From assembly GCA_016716525.1 (NCBI GenBank), contig JADJWE010000004.1, positions 372,001 through 436,000 of the forward strand: 64,000 nt of DNA, written 5' to 3'. The position numbers and the translations under genes are program-made. Positions 1-7,715 of the stretch are shown here, piece by piece; position 1 is the stretch's first letter, and each line of letters starts with the position of its first letter. The stretch comes from Candidatus Flexicrinis affinis (GTDB lineage Bacteria; Chloroflexota; Anaerolineae; Aggregatilineales; Phototrophicaceae). Below the pieces are notes generated by a model that searched no databases, was not told where the DNA came from, and worked only from the letters and a program-made list of their open reading frames with translations.

Positions 1-23
1 AACTGCCAGTACGAATGTGCCGG

Positions 24-54
24 TTGACAAGGTGATCGGGGGGGGGGCTAAACT
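24..54 (+). promoter_or_regulatory. Candidate promoter with a G10 spacer
   Basis: TTGACA (24-29) matches the sigma-A -35 consensus exactly. A possible -10, TAAACT, lies at 49-54, giving a long 19-bp spacer. Ten consecutive G (38-47) sit inside that spacer. A homopolymer between -35 and -10 can change promoter strength when its length slips, as known for some phase-variable genes. That this happens here is inference. It would drive the secreted protein gene at 84. Confidence 0.5.
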
Positions 55-83
55 ACTTGTAGTAAATGGCATAGGAGTGAACT

Positions 84-899
84 ATGAGAAAGTGTGTCAT
101 TCGTTGTTTATCGAGTCTATTTGCCGCAGCAGGCTTACTCGCACTGCCCACGTACGCGCAGGATGCTGCCCCTACGTCCGTTCCCGCTGCAGGCCAAGCG
201 GTCATAAGCCCGCAGCTAACTTCGATTGAAATTGTGTCGTTTGAAGAACGCGCGACCGAGATTGCGAGTCGTTCCCCGCTTGACTATGACATCGTCCTGT
301 TGGCGGATCCATCATCGATCGCGGACCGGCCCGACTACGCGTCGCTCGAACCAGTCTGGCGCGACATGGGCGCGCGTCAATATAGCTCTTGGGAGGCATT
401 CGCTTATACGCTGAGTGAAGACGTGCCCGACATCATCGTTGTCGATCAGTCCGTACTGGAGTCAGTCGATTTGACGTGGACGAACGCCACATACCGCGAG
501 GGGATCATCTATATTGGCATCGATCTCGGTTTCGACGACATGGTGACCCTCACCGGCGATCTCTGTGTCGATGACATCAACCGCGGCATTGAGCGGCGCT
601 TCCCGCACAACGTTTGGATCTTCTTCTACTCGTACAGTGTTCCATCTGCAGATGGCAAGTCAGCGGTACCGCGCAGTGCAGAATTGCGGGATAGTGTCGA
701 TCCTCTTGCGACCGAGACCTGTGGCTTGAGTGACAACTCGACGCCGACATTTAGCGAATCCATCACGCTCTACCAAGGCTTCTCGTTCGAGCCTATCTAT
801 GACGGCTCAGATTGGCTTGTTCGGTTCACAAGCAAACTGATGGAGGTGACGTACGAGTACGGTATGGCCCCAGATCAGACTAAGCAACGTGGCAACTAG
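84..899 (+). CDS. Secreted protein of unknown function
   Basis: A 271-residue protein I do not recognise. Residues 1-25 form a signal peptide: a basic start (MRK), a hydrophobic core and an Ala-x-Ala-type cleavage region ending in TYAQ. The mature part is acidic with no repeats or metal motifs that I can see, and is probably extracytoplasmic. AGGAG at 73-77 is six bases before the ATG, which supports this start. The next secreted-type gene begins about 20 bases downstream, so the two are likely co-transcribed and may act together. Confidence 0.7.
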   Translation: MRKCVIRCLSSLFAAAGLLALPTYAQDAAPTSVPAAGQAVISPQLTSIEIVSFEERATEIASRSPLDYDIVLLADPSSIADRPDYASLEPVWRDMGARQYSSWEAFAYTLSEDVPDIIVVDQSVLESVDLTWTNATYREGIIYIGIDLGFDDMVTLTGDLCVDDINRGIERRFPHNVWIFFYSYSVPSADGKSAVPRSAELRDSVDPLATETCGLSDNSTPTFSESITLYQGFSFEPIYDGSDWLVRFTSKLMEVTYEYGMAPDQTKQRGN

Positions 900-918
900 C
901 TGGAAGGTTACCCCAATC

Positions 919-1467
919 ATGAGGCGCGTTCGGTTTGTCATTCTCGCAGTATTCGCACTCGCAGTGTTTAGTGTCCTAAGCGCCGACGGATATGTCTACG
1001 GTCCGTACTACCGGGGTTGGTTGCGCTATACTGTGTTCGGTGAGACGACCCGCACTGATCCCAGCTATACGCTTTCCATTACACGAGTTTACGCGCTGGA
1101 CGAGCCAATAGTACCAACCTTTGACAAAGTGAAACTACAGGTGCGGGCGTGGACAAAACCATCGACATGCCCAAATTACGTGAGTAGTTCAGTCAATGCC
1201 ACCTGCGTGAACTGTAGCCAAGCTGGTTACGTGCCAAATAACATAGCAGGATCACCAGGATACAGCATTTCTCAACACAAGTTGATTGATGACCAGACCT
1301 TTAAGGAACCACCGCTTCCACTACCCGGTGGTGTTACACCGCCGGGTGTCTTCTACACAGAACTGTATGTCAGCCAATCGACCAAAGACCGGTGGAAGGG
1401 AATAGGGCTTGGCTGTACGACTGCGGGAACCCTGCCGGTTCCTCCGCCTCCGGGCGACGATGATTGA
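919..1467 (+). CDS. Secreted or membrane-anchored protein of unknown function
   Basis: A protein of about 182 residues. The reading frame opens at 889, but the ATG at 919 is preferred because GGAAGG (902-907) sits upstream and translation then starts directly with MRRVRF and a hydrophobic stretch (FVILAVFALAVFSVL) that reads as a signal peptide or anchor. The mature part has several Cys (around PSTCPNY and NATCVNC) and proline-rich ends, which fits an exported disulfide-containing protein. No family recognised. It follows the secreted protein at 84-899 closely and ends at a strong hairpin terminator. Confidence 0.6.
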   Translation: MRRVRFVILAVFALAVFSVLSADGYVYGPYYRGWLRYTVFGETTRTDPSYTLSITRVYALDEPIVPTFDKVKLQVRAWTKPSTCPNYVSSSVNATCVNCSQAGYVPNNIAGSPGYSISQHKLIDDQTFKEPPLPLPGGVTPPGVFYTELYVSQSTKDRWKGIGLGCTTAGTLPVPPPPGDDD

Positions 1468-1486
1468 AATAGCGATTTGTGCGATG

Positions 1487-1516
1487 AAGGGCGAGCCACG
1501 ACCGGCTCGCCCTTTT
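1487..1516. terminator. Bidirectional rho-independent terminator
   Basis: An 11-bp perfect stem (1487-1497 with 1504-1514, loop of 6) starts with AA and ends in TTTT, so it can work on both strands. It lies between the convergent ends of the secreted protein gene (ends 1467) and citrate synthase (ends 1555). Confidence 0.85.
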
Positions 1517-1554
1517 CAGTTCTCTGTGATGTCTGCGATTCAATCGATCGTGTG

Positions 1555-2703
1555 TTACCCACGCGCCTCGACCGGCGTCCACGGCAGGCCCATCGGCCCG
1601 ACGTAATTCAGGTCGGGGCGGATCAGCTTGTTGTTCTGCACCTGTTCGATGACGTGCGCACTCCACCCGGCAATGCGCGACATGGCGAACAGCGGCGTGA
1701 AACTGTCGATGTCGATGTCGAGCGTGTACAGCACGATCGCGCTGTAGTAGTCGACGTTGGCGTACAGGTTGCGGTCGATGAAGTACTGGTCGCTGCGGGC
1801 GAGTGCGTCGAGCTTCTCGGCGATTTCGAACCATTTTCCGTTGCCGCTGCTTTGGGCCAGCGCGCGGGCCTTGTCCTTCAGCACCTGCGAGCGGGGATCG
1901 AGCGCCTTGTAGATGGCGTGGCCGATGCCCATGATCTTGCGGTTGCCCGACTTGATGTTGGCGTTGAACCACGCCTCGACGTTGGCCGGGTCGCCGATCT
2001 CGATGAACTGGCGCATCGCCTCGCTGTTGGCGCCGCCGTGCGACGGCCCCTTGAGCGCGCCGATCGCCGCGACGATGGCGCTGTGCAAGTCGGATCCGGT
2101 GGCAGTCACGACGCGGCTGGTGAAGGTCGACGCGTTCATGCCGTGCTCGGCCAACAGCACCAGATACACGTTGATCGCGTCGACGGCGGTTCGGTCGGTG
2201 CCGCCGCTGATCATGTAAACGAAGTTCTCAGCGATGTTCAGGTCGGCGCGCGGGGCAATGATTGCGTTACCCTTGCTCAGCCGGATCCACGCGGCGCACG
2301 CCGTCGCGATCTGCCCGACGAGGCGGACCGCCTTGCGCTTCACGGCGTCCAGCGTTTGGTCTTCGCCCTCGGGGTCGTAGATCGACAGCAGCGAGACGAC
2401 CGTGCGCAGGACGGCCATGCCGTTGCTGTCCTGCGGCAAGCCCTCCATAAACGCGACGACCGGCGCGGGCAGGGCGGCATGGGTCGCGATCTCGGCGCGC
2501 AAGGCTTCCAGCTCGGCGGCGTTGGGCAGGCGGCCGTTCCACAGCAAATACACCACCTCCTCGAACAGCGCGTTGGCGGCGAGGTCTTCGATGCTGTAGC
2601 CGGTGTAGGTCAGCTTGCCTTCGACGCCGTTGACGAGACTGGTGTTGCTGTCGGCGACGCTGATGTTGCGCAAGCCCTGTTGAGTCGGGGCAGGTGTCGT
2701 CAT
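1555..2703 (-). CDS. gltA: Citrate synthase
   Basis: A 382-residue type I citrate synthase, condensing oxaloacetate and acetyl-CoA to citrate at the entry to the TCA cycle. Seen: N-terminal VNGVEGKLTYTGYSIEDLA, typical of short bacterial forms; GPSHGGANSEAM with a catalytic-region His; GIGHAIYKALDPRS with the second His; and the C-terminal segment (NVDYYSAIVLYTLDID) bearing the catalytic Asp. Length is normal for citrate or 2-methylcitrate synthases. No prp genes are nearby, so citrate synthase is the simpler call. GGAG about nine bases before the ATG supports the start. It stands alone and ends at a shared terminator. Confidence 0.93.
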   Translation of the reverse strand: MTTPAPTQQGLRNISVADSNTSLVNGVEGKLTYTGYSIEDLAANALFEEVVYLLWNGRLPNAAELEALRAEIATHAALPAPVVAFMEGLPQDSNGMAVLRTVVSLLSIYDPEGEDQTLDAVKRKAVRLVGQIATACAAWIRLSKGNAIIAPRADLNIAENFVYMISGGTDRTAVDAINVYLVLLAEHGMNASTFTSRVVTATGSDLHSAIVAAIGALKGPSHGGANSEAMRQFIEIGDPANVEAWFNANIKSGNRKIMGIGHAIYKALDPRSQVLKDKARALAQSSGNGKWFEIAEKLDALARSDQYFIDRNLYANVDYYSAIVLYTLDIDIDSFTPLFAMSRIAGWSAHVIEQVQNNKLIRPDLNYVGPMGLPWTPVEARG

Positions 2704-3000
2704 GTCAAATGCTCCAATGCTTACTACGATAATCAGTTGGGTGAAACGACGCCCTCGGAGGGGTGCTCTCCGGCGCGCACGGCACCGGCGCGGGCGGATT
2801 GTTAAGTCGCATTCTAGTCCCGCTGGGCGAACGTGACAATCCCGCCGCTTGTAAGGGGTCGATGAAGCCGCAGGCGCCGGGCGTCATATTGGGAGCATGC
2901 AGGACGTCACGAGTTGTCGCTCTGTGTATTGCGGGTTCGGTGGCCCGTGATACACTGTTTTTAGGTTTGTCTAAAAATCACCCCCCGACAGGTGCGTACC

Positions 3001-3798
3001 ATGTTGGAGTCCCCGATCGTTCAAGCGCTGTTGGCGACGTTGTTCACATGGGGCGTGACGGCGCTTGGCGCGGCGTGGGTGTTCACCGCCCGCGAAGTCA
3101 GCCGGCGTATGCTGGATGGCATGCTCGGCTTCACCGCGGGCGTGATGATCGCGGCGAGCTTCTGGTCGCTGCTGGCGCCGGCCATCGATATGGCCGAGGC
3201 CAGCGGCGGTCCGGCGTGGCTCCCGGCCGTGATTGGCTTCCTGCTGGGCGGCGTGTTTCTACGCGTGATCGACTGGACGGTTCCGCACCTGCATCTGTGG
3301 GCGCGCCGCGATCAGGCCGAGGGCATCAAGACGAGCTGGCACAAGTCGATCCTGATGGTAATCGCCATCACCATGCACAACATCCCCGAGGGGTTGGCGG
3401 TGGGCGTGGCGTTCGGCGCGGTCGCCAGCGGACTGCCCGAGGCGACGCTGGCCGGCGCAATCGCGCTGGCGGTCGGTATCGGGCTGCAGAACTTTCCGGA
3501 GGGCATGGCGGTCGCCGTGCCGCTGCGCCGTGAGGGCATGTCGCGCCGCAAGAGCTTCTTCTACGGGCAGTTGTCGGCCGTGGTCGAGCCGGTTGCCGGC
3601 GTGATCGGTGCAGCGGCTGTTCTGCTCGTCCGGCCTCTGCTGCCGTATGCGCTGGCGTTCGCCGCCGGAGCGATGATCTTCGTGGTGGTCGAGGAGGTGA
3701 TCCCAGAGTCGCAGAGCGGCAAGCACACCGACATCGCCACCACCGGCGCGATGATCGGCTTCGCCGTTATGATGCTGCTGGATGTTGCGCTGGGCTAG
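3001..3798 (+). CDS. ZIP-family divalent metal transporter
   Basis: An inner-membrane importer of Zn2+ or related divalent metals, of the ZIP/ZupT family, about 265 residues with roughly eight membrane spans. The family signature is clear: HNIPEGLAVGVAFG in one helix and NFPEGMAVAVPLRR in the next, giving the His/Glu/Asn metal-site residues, plus EEVIPES near the C-terminus. A GTG at 2992 also opens the frame, but the ATG at 3001 has an AGGT upstream and is preferred. The last 32 bases overlap the convergent MFS gene, so read-through transcripts would be antisense to each other. Confidence 0.88.
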   Translation: MLESPIVQALLATLFTWGVTALGAAWVFTAREVSRRMLDGMLGFTAGVMIAASFWSLLAPAIDMAEASGGPAWLPAVIGFLLGGVFLRVIDWTVPHLHLWARRDQAEGIKTSWHKSILMVIAITMHNIPEGLAVGVAFGAVASGLPEATLAGAIALAVGIGLQNFPEGMAVAVPLRREGMSRRKSFFYGQLSAVVEPVAGVIGAAAVLLVRPLLPYALAFAAGAMIFVVVEEVIPESQSGKHTDIATTGAMIGFAVMMLLDVALG

Positions 3799-5017
3799 GG
3801 TAGGAGAGCGCCGACCGGCTCGCCAGTAGAACGCACCCCGCGCCAAGCCCCGACATCACGGCGAGGATGAAGACCGGAATCGCGTAGCTGCCGGTTGCGC
3901 CCAGCACAACGCTGACGGCGACCGGCCCGAGCGCGCGCAGCACGCCAATCTGGCTCATGCGCCCGCTGATCGCCCCGAAATGCGCCGAGCCGAACGTCTC
4001 CGCGATGAGCTGCGCACGAGTCGGCGCGATTGAGCCGAAGCCTATGCCGAACATCAGCACGAACAGCCAGACGCCAACGTCACCGCCAACGACGACGAGT
4101 GCGAGCAGCCCCAGCCCCTGCAGGCCGACCAGCAGAGCGAGGATCACGTGGCGCGAGATGCGCGCGCCGAGCGGCGTGAAGATGATGCGTCCGGGCAGCG
4201 CGACGGTGCCGATGGCGCCGCCGAAGCCGGCCGCGACCGCCGGCGTGTACCCGGCGCCGATGAGATACGGCACAAGGTGCACGCTCATGCCGGTGACGAC
4301 GAACAGCGACAGTGTGAATCCGGCGGCCAGCCACCAGAAATCCGGCCGGCGGTAAGCCTCGGCCGGGGTGAGGCGGGCAGGAACAGGTGTGGCGGTGTCG
4401 GTCTGTGGGTCTTCCATCGCGCGGTCGCGCAGGACGAACGCATGAATCGGGATGGTGACGACCGCTATGATGACGGCCAATGCGAAGAGGGCAGCACGCC
4501 AACCCAGCGCGTCGACCAGCGCCCCCGAGAGCGGGATGAAGATGACGCTGGCGAACCCGGCGATGAACGTAATGACCGTCAGCGCCCGGCTGCGGTGCAG
4601 TGGGAACCAGCGAAAGATCAGTGCGAACGCCGGCTCATAGAACACCGCGCCAGAGACGATGCCGAGGCCGAACCACAGCAGGTAAAAGGCCGGAACACTG
4701 TCGACCACCGCCCAGCCGAACGTCAGCGCACACGCCGCGATCGAGCCAACGGTCATCAGCCGTTTGGCGCCGATCCGGTCGATCATCCGGCCGACGGCCG
4801 CGGCGGACAGCGCCGCCACCAGCATGGTGATGGTGTATGCGCCGGTAATCTCCGCCTTGCTCCAGCCGAGATCGGCCTCCATCGGTTCGACGAACACGGT
4901 GAAGCTGTAGAACAGCACGCCGAACGAGACCGTCGTAGTCAGCGACAGCGCGATTACGATCACCCATTGATAGCGGGCGACGAGCGTATTCTGGATGGAA
5001 CGGCGGTCGAAATTCAC
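3767..5017 (-). CDS. MFS transporter (oxalate/monocarboxylate-like)
   Basis: A 416-residue secondary carrier with about 12 membrane spans in the inner membrane. Seen: an N-terminal cytosolic tail, then alternating hydrophobic helices; the MFS loop 2-3 signature GRMIDRIGAKRLM between TM2 and TM3; a central hydrophilic loop around DRAMEDPQTD; and a second half with GRIIFTPLGARISR. The style resembles oxalate:formate or monocarboxylate antiporters, but the substrate cannot be told. It overlaps the convergent ZIP gene by 32 bp and has no obvious partner. Confidence 0.8.
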   Translation of the reverse strand: MNFDRRSIQNTLVARYQWVIVIALSLTTTVSFGVLFYSFTVFVEPMEADLGWSKAEITGAYTITMLVAALSAAAVGRMIDRIGAKRLMTVGSIAACALTFGWAVVDSVPAFYLLWFGLGIVSGAVFYEPAFALIFRWFPLHRSRALTVITFIAGFASVIFIPLSGALVDALGWRAALFALAVIIAVVTIPIHAFVLRDRAMEDPQTDTATPVPARLTPAEAYRRPDFWWLAAGFTLSLFVVTGMSVHLVPYLIGAGYTPAVAAGFGGAIGTVALPGRIIFTPLGARISRHVILALLVGLQGLGLLALVVVGGDVGVWLFVLMFGIGFGSIAPTRAQLIAETFGSAHFGAISGRMSQIGVLRALGPVAVSVVLGATGSYAIPVFILAVMSGLGAGCVLLASRSALSYPSPAQHPAAS

Positions 5018-5159
5018 GGGGTCGCGGATGATCTACGGTGGGCACAGAAAGCGCGTGCACGACCGCACACGCCCTTTCACGCATTGTACTGGATTCGGGC
5101 TATAATCGCGGGAATGCTGGCTGTCCATATAATGCCAATACGGCCTACGAGAGGAAACG

Positions 5160-6275
5160 ATGGTCGACGTACTGTGGTTCATACCGGGGCACGGTGACGG
5201 CCCGTATCTGGGGACGGACATCAACAAGCGTGCGCCGAGCCACGCCTATCTTTCGAGCGTCGCGCGGGCGATCGACTCGCTGGGCTATTACGGCGCGCTG
5301 ATCCCGACCGGCTTTGGCTGTGAGGACAGTTGGGTGATCGCGTCCTCGCTGATCCCCCTCACGCAGCGCATGAAATTCCTGATCGCCTTCCGCCCCGGGA
5401 GCCTGTCGCCGACGCTGGCCGCACGCATGGCGGCCACGATGGACCGCATGAGCAACGGACGACTGCTGCTCAACATCATCACCGGCGGCGATCCGGTCGA
5501 GCTGAAAGGCGACGGCACGTTCGAGAGCCACGACGAGCGCTATGCCATCACCGACGAATTCCTGACCATCTTCCGCGCCGTAATGCAGGGCGAGACGCTC
5601 AACTTCGAAGGCAAGTACGAGCATGTCGAGGGCGCGCGCATCAACTTCCCGCCGGTGCAGAAGCCGTATCCGCCGCTGTACTTCGGCGGGTCGTCCGATG
5701 CCGGGATCGCGGTCGCCGCCAAGCACATCGACGTGTACCTGAGCCTGATCGAGCCGCCGGAGATGATCAAGCCGAAGATCGACAAGGCGCGCGAGGCGGC
5801 CGCCCGCGAAGGCCGCGAGATCGGCATCGGCATCCGCTCGCACATCATCGCGCGCGACACGCTGGAAGAGGCGTGGACCGCCGCCAACAGCATCCTCAAG
5901 CACGTCACGCCGGAGGCCATCGCCGCGCATCGCGAGCGCATGGCGCGCTTCGACTCGGTCGGGCAGGGGCGCATGATGCAGCTCTCGTCGGCCTCGTCCA
6001 ACGGCCGCGACGCGCTGGAGGTCTCGCCGAACCTGTGGGCCGGCTTCAGCGTCGTCAACAAGGGGCTTGGCACGGCCATCGTCGGCACGCCGGAGATCGT
6101 CGCCGAGCGCTTGCAGGAGTACGTCGACCTCGGCGCGACCAAGTTCATCCTGAGCAGCTATCCGCACCTCGAGGAGTGCTACCGCGTGGCCGAGACCGTG
6201 CTGCCGCTGTGCTCGTGGTGGGATCCGGACAAGAACGCCGTCACGTACCGCAAAGACACCTTGGAATGGCAATAG
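5160..6275 (+). CDS. ssuD: FMNH2-dependent alkanesulfonate monooxygenase
   Basis: SsuD uses reduced flavin and O2 to cleave alkanesulfonates to aldehyde and sulfite, releasing sulfur for growth. It is a 371-residue luciferase-like TIM barrel of normal family length. Seen: the family start (LWFIPGHGDGPYLGT), FRPGSLSPTLAARMAATMDRM, the ITGGDP loop, and the C-terminal stretch ending LPLCSW. AGAGGA lies seven to eight bases before the ATG. No SsuE flavin reductase or SsuABC transporter is in the window, so FMNH2 must come from elsewhere. The gene stands alone and is followed by a repeat-rich region. Confidence 0.9.
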   Translation: MVDVLWFIPGHGDGPYLGTDINKRAPSHAYLSSVARAIDSLGYYGALIPTGFGCEDSWVIASSLIPLTQRMKFLIAFRPGSLSPTLAARMAATMDRMSNGRLLLNIITGGDPVELKGDGTFESHDERYAITDEFLTIFRAVMQGETLNFEGKYEHVEGARINFPPVQKPYPPLYFGGSSDAGIAVAAKHIDVYLSLIEPPEMIKPKIDKAREAAAREGREIGIGIRSHIIARDTLEEAWTAANSILKHVTPEAIAAHRERMARFDSVGQGRMMQLSSASSNGRDALEVSPNLWAGFSVVNKGLGTAIVGTPEIVAERLQEYVDLGATKFILSSYPHLEECYRVAETVLPLCSWWDPDKNAVTYRKDTLEWQ

Positions 6276-6323
6276 AGTTGCCAGACGTCAGTTGTCAGGG
6301 GTTAAAGGCGACGCAATGGGTCT

Positions 6324-6335
6324 GGGGGGGGGGGG
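6324..6335 (+). repeat. G12 homopolymer
   Basis: Twelve consecutive G followed by CCCC, 49 bases after the ssuD stop. It may be a real slippage-prone tract or an assembly or sequencing artefact. Other long G-runs in the window are at 38-47, 27376-27426 and 27683-27694. Confidence 0.7.
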
Positions 6336-6503
6336 CCCCGCCGCCAGGGAACAGGCTCGAACCACCGAGGCCGTGGAGAACACGGACGGGATCGTTGGGG
6401 CGGCACGCGCTCGCCCCCGTGAACCCTCACCCTGGCCCCTCTCCCTGAGGGAGAGGGGAAACGTCAACTTCGACTACGAGACCCGCGCAATCGACGCATG
6501 TTC

Positions 6504-6528
6504 GTAGGGACACGGCACTGCCGTGTCC
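6504..6528 (+). repeat. REP hairpin, ACACGGCA stem
   Basis: GTAG followed by a near-perfect hairpin (GGACACGGCA paired with TGCCGTGTCC). The same hairpin recurs at 6693-6717 in the next tandem unit. The GTAG head followed by a stem-loop matches the known layout of REP sequences acted on by RAYT transposases. Confidence 0.75.
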
Positions 6529-6692
6529 GCGGGAACGGGATCGAACCACCGAGGCGGTGGAGAACACGGACGGGATCGTTGGGGCGGCACGCCGTGTCGC
6601 TCCCAGGTGAACCCTCACCCCTGGCCCCTCTCCCTCAGGGAGAGGGGAAACGTCAACTTCGACTACGAGACCCGCGCAATCGACGCATGTTC

Positions 6693-6717
6693 GTAGGGAC
6701 ACGGCACTGCCGTGTCC
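6693..6717 (+). repeat. REP hairpin, ACACGGCA stem, second copy
   Basis: Identical to the hairpin at 6504-6528 and carried in the second unit of the tandem repeat. Confidence 0.75.
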
Positions 6718-6765
6718 GCGGGAACGGGCTCGAACCACCGAGGCCGTGGAGAACACAGAGGTGGT

Positions 6766-6840
6766 GTAGGGGCGATCCGCCGGATCGCCCGGTTCCGTTC
6801 GCGTCGTCTACCTCGGTAGGGGCGCAGCATGCTACGCCCG
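6766..6840 (+). repeat. Two REP hairpins with different stems
   Basis: 6766-6790 is GTAGG then a perfect GCGATCCG/CGGATCGC stem. 6816-6840 is GTAGG then a GGGCG/CGCCC stem with inner AGCATGCT. Both share only the GTAGGG head and the hairpin shape with the other REPs; the stem sequence differs. They lie just past the 3' end of the YdeI-like gene (ends 6860, minus strand). Confidence 0.7.
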
Positions 6841-6859
6841 CGTTTCTTCCGCAATCACA

Positions 6860-7333
6860 TCACCGCTTGCGAACCTGTCCCTCAGCGATCATGTCGAGCG
6901 CCTTGACGATGCGCCGGTCGCGCGTCTCGCGCTTTTTCGCGTCCACGATCCAGTCGACGTACTCCTTGCGATGGCTGTAGGCGAGTTTCTCCCACGCCGG
7001 GCCGGCGATGTCGTGCTCGGCCAGCGCTTCGGCAAAGTCGTCTGGCACGACGAGCACGCGCGGCGCGGTGTCAGGCGCGATGATGACGTGGATCGAGTCG
7101 CCGGGGCCTTTGCCGATCGCATCCAGCGTCGCGCGGCGCACGACCATCGTGTGATGCCCGCCATACGGAGACAGTGTGGCATCGTATGGGACACCGTCGA
7201 CGGTGCCGGCGACGCGAAGCTGCCCCCTCTCTCCATACGTGTCAAACACGCTGAAAGGCACCGTAATATACGTCCATGCGTTGGGCGTGTCGCGATCTTT
7301 GAGCAGCACCGCGTCGAATTCGTGCGCCGGCAT
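6860..7333 (-). CDS. DUF1905/YdeI-OmdA family protein
   Basis: A cytoplasmic protein of 157 residues. The N-terminal half is a DUF1905 barrel (TYITVPFSVFDTYG, then RVAGTVDGVPYDATLSPYGG). The C-terminal half is the YdeI/OmpD-associated segment (PDDFAEALAEHDIAGPAWEKL, then SHRKEYVDWI and a basic helical tail REWDRR-like region with KRETRDRR). Members are linked to bacteriocin or peptide tolerance in some bacteria, but the biochemical role is unknown. The frame opens at 7438, but AGGAGGT six bases before the ATG at 7333 fixes the start there. A good promoter and a TTGGGATAT-type operator lie upstream. Confidence 0.85.
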   Translation of the reverse strand: MPAHEFDAVLLKDRDTPNAWTYITVPFSVFDTYGERGQLRVAGTVDGVPYDATLSPYGGHHTMVVRRATLDAIGKGPGDSIHVIIAPDTAPRVLVVPDDFAEALAEHDIAGPAWEKLAYSHRKEYVDWIVDAKKRETRDRRIVKALDMIAEGQVRKR

Positions 7334-7386
7334 GACGACCTCCTGACTCGCGGACGAGTCGACTCGAAACGAACAGCGTGAATCCA

Positions 7387-7441
7387 GAATAGAACAAATG
7401 ATCGAATATCGCAAGTAGGGGAGGTTACGATATCCCAAAGG
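7387..7441 (-). promoter_or_regulatory. Promoter plus TTGGGATAT site of the YdeI-like gene
   Basis: On the minus strand, TTGCGA (7410-7415) and TATTCT (7387-7392) are 17 bp apart, a good sigma-A promoter for the gene starting at 7333. TTGGGATAT (complement of 7431-7439) lies 15 bp upstream of the -35. Related sequences (TTTGGCAAATATCGCG at 7456, TTTGGGAAATCG at 7481) follow further out. The same 9-mer is found at gyrA, sigA and the AlbA_2 gene. Confidence 0.6.
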
Positions 7442-7652
7442 TGAGGGCAGGGGGATTTGGCAAATATCGCGCCGGCGAGATTTGGGAAATCGGGAGTCTT
7501 CAGGAGTCAGTTGTCAGTAGCCAGAGCAAATAGCAGCACGCGGTCTCGGCCCGACTTCGGCGTATATCAAACTCACCCTGTAGCCCCTCCTATGACTAGC
7601 CGGAACGCTGGAAGTCTACGAGAGGGGCTTCTGAACCCGGCACGTGTCGTTC

Positions 7653-7692
7653 TCCCCTCGCCCTGAGGGAGAGGGGCCGGGGGTGAGGGTTG
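7653..7692. repeat. Interspersed CCCTCACC/GAGGGGAG cruciform
   Basis: An inverted repeat, CCCCTCGCCCT then AGGGAGAGGGG, followed by CCGGGGGTGAGGG. It is the same family as 6427-6458, 6612-6645 and 48361-48429. It sits just downstream of the gyrA stop codon and could act as its 3' hairpin. The rest of 7442-7652 holds a CAGTTGTCAG-type short repeat near 7503 and no gene that I can support. Confidence 0.65.
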
Positions 7693-7715
7693 CAGGCGGC
7701 GCCCCGAGCCGGTCC

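Larger units (their letters stand above)
6354..6760. repeat. About 2.1 tandem copies of a ~186-bp repeat
   Basis: The landmark CGAACCACCGAGG recurs at 6358, 6542 and 6731, giving periods of 184 and 189 bp. Each unit holds the same order: GTGGAGAACACGGACGG, a CCCTCACC-type cruciform (palindrome 6436-6458 in copy 1), AACGTCAACTTCGACTACG, and a GTAG-headed REP hairpin (6504-6528, 6693-6717). The third copy stops after about 30 bp. No convincing gene is present; the open frames here are repeat translations. Confidence 0.85.

Noticed and set aside
1477..2805. 442-codon open frame on the plus strand
   Set aside because: Antisense to citrate synthase and without family motifs.
6427..6980. Open frames of 109-160 codons in the repeat region
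   Set aside because: They are translations of the tandem repeat and contain repeated peptides such as RSRGHGSAVSLRT.
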